Of a stretch of DNA of 64,000 nt, positions 62,905 to 64,000 are shown one piece after another. A program made the translations under genes and the position numbers. The notes beneath the pieces were generated by a model. It was not told the DNA's origin. It saw only the letters and a program-made list of their open reading frames with translations, and did no database searches. The stretch's first letter is position 1; each line of letters opens with the position of its first letter. Location of the stretch: the NCBI RefSeq assembly GCF_050947875.1, contig NC_134571.1, positions 224,140,024 to 224,204,023 of the forward strand. Reading direction: 5' to 3'. This DNA comes from Dermacentor variabilis. Taxonomy: Eukaryota; Arthropoda; Arachnida; Ixodida; Ixodidae.

Positions 62905-64000
62905 GCCGGAGACAGGTCAAAACTTGATGTAGACGCCGAAGATGGGTCGGAAAGTCAGGGGAAAAGACGACAACGTCGTCGAGGTAGCAGAGACAAGTGT
63001 GCCACTTCAGGCCGCGTAGGATGCCGTCCATCATGAGTGAAGGTGGGGGGCGCGTTGCTCAGACCGAACGGCATTACAGTGAATTCATACAAGCCGCCTG
63101 GTGTTACAAACGCGGTTTTAGAACAGTCAGCGTCAGCCATTGGCACCTGCCAGTAGCCAGAGCGGAGATCTAAGGAGGAAAAAACTCCGCTCTCTGCAAA
63201 CAGTCAAGTGCGTCGTCAATACGTGGCAACGGCGATACATGCTTTCGGGTAATCGTGTTAAGCCTTCGATAATCGACGCAGAATCGTATGGTGGCGTCTT
63301 TTTTTTTAAACTAGAACGACTGGTGATGCCCAGGGACTACTAGAAGGCTGGATGACTCCGCGATTGAGCATATCGTTCCCCTGGTCATTGATAACGCGTC
63401 TTTCAGTCGACGATACTCGGTAGGGAGGCTGTCGAATTGATGCATGGCTACCAGTGTCGATAGTGTGCGAAACAGTCGCTGTGCGGCCGAGTTATGTTGC
63501 TTGGCAGTCAAAAGAGGAAGATAAGCTTTGGAGCAAGCGAAGAAGTTCGTCGCGCTGCGTCGTCGTTAAGTCACTCGCAAGAGCTGGCGTAAAAGAACGC
63601 CTCGAGAGCGGCAAGATAAGTGGAGTCGTCCATCGTGTCAAATATTGCAGATGAGGCCAGTGGCTCTGCTCTGCCAAGGCTTTCACGGCAGCGTAAAGTA
63701 ATTGGTTCAGCCGATGGGTTTGACACGCACATGAGAGAGGCGCCAGTTTTAAGCCCGATGACGGCGAACGGCAGTGGTAGTGAACGGCGTCGAACTAATA
63801 GTTCAGACGGAGCGAAGGGTACTATGCCGTCATCTACAGAGTCGCAAGAGATACTGACAATATTGGAAGACCTGGCAGGTTTCATGGTGTCCTCTGAAAC
63901 AGCGATTTCGCGACAACGGTCCTTGTGGTCAGTGATAATATCGGCCGACAATTCAAACTACTCGATTTCGGTGCGGGCGCAGTCAATGATCGCATGATCT
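62905..64000 (-). pseudogene. Element E RT N-terminal half and protease-RT linker
   Basis: The linker frame (63951-63571) contains RRSLPLPFAVIGLKTGASLM and NPSAEPITLRCRESLG, comparable to the region after protease in related elements. RT is recognisable in several frames at 63511-62950: TRLSTEYRR-like and ILNRGVIQ-like pieces, [20 protein letters not shown] with [11 protein letters not shown], and [14 protein letters not shown] with the catalytic YLDD at about 62990-62960. A T-run near 63298-63308 is one frameshift point. Confidence 0.75.

Larger units (their letters stand above)
61581..64000 (-). mobile_element. Element E: Ty3/gypsy retrotransposon, 3' part, runs off the window
   Basis: Minus-strand element whose 3' LTR is 61581-61722 (minus: TGATTATGATG to AAACACCCTTACA), preceded by a G-rich tract (ACGGGGG). 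The C-terminal tail, integrase N-terminus, RNase H and RT follow going right, then a protease-RT linker to the window end. The outer flank is ATAT. Stops and frameshifts are frequent and the integrase core is absent. The 5' LTR, gag and protease active site lie outside the window. Confidence 0.85.

Overview
The window looks like repeat-dominated nuclear DNA from an animal, most likely a hard tick. It has no operons and no dense genes. Nearly every recognisable reading frame belongs to a transposable element, and several repeats (a tRNA-headed SINE resembling the tick SINE 'Ruka', an RTE-type LINE tail, gypsy elements with a TGGnGGAGGTGCGGGG primer site) match what I remember of ixodid tick genomes. 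That species call is inference from memory, not from a search.

Layout. 0-11 kb: the end of a DNA transposon (1-142), an RTE-like LINE tail (2.4-3.1 kb), a SINE (6.8-7.0 kb), a LINE C-terminus with a zinc-binding RT domain (7.1-7.85 kb) and a decayed endonuclease/RT LINE (8.3-10.8 kb), all but the first on the minus strand. 11.1-29.1 kb: an LTR-element stack. Element A (minus, decayed gypsy) carries an inverted copy of part of its own integrase inside its RT. Element B (plus, gypsy) starts ten bases beyond the end of A. Element C (minus) is inserted in B's protease with a 4-bp target duplication. C is young: its LTRs are almost identical and one uninterrupted 1497-codon gag-pol frame is present. 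Its pol order is protease-integrase-RT-RNase H, the reverse of ordinary Ty3/gypsy, and its Gag carries a SCAN-like region, both features of the Gmr1-like lineage. This is the most notable object in the window.

29-44 kb: AT microsatellite, a 0.68-kb foldback element with TA ends, a CR1/L2-like LINE fragment, a decayed THAP/DDE transposase with a possible THAP exon and splice donor, a LINE tail, a SINE with a perfect 14-bp target duplication, and a degenerate tandem array. 44.5-50.8 kb: gypsy element D (plus, ATAT target duplication), a relative of B, with a 792-bp solo LTR of another family inserted in its pol. 52.2-52.65 kb: a GC-rich open segment with a good splice donor, the only candidate host-gene exon. 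55-59.3 kb: a CR1/L2-like LINE with ORF1, endonuclease and RT remnants, split by a roughly 1-kb DNA transposon related to the repeat at position 1. 61.6-64 kb: the 3' part of gypsy element E (minus), whose integrase core is deleted.

By-eye LTR divergence gives a relative history: A (about 13% over 105 bp) is older than B and D (about 5%), which are older than C (under 1%). Apart from C, all coding remnants carry stops or frameshifts. Remaining stretches show no gene I can support.
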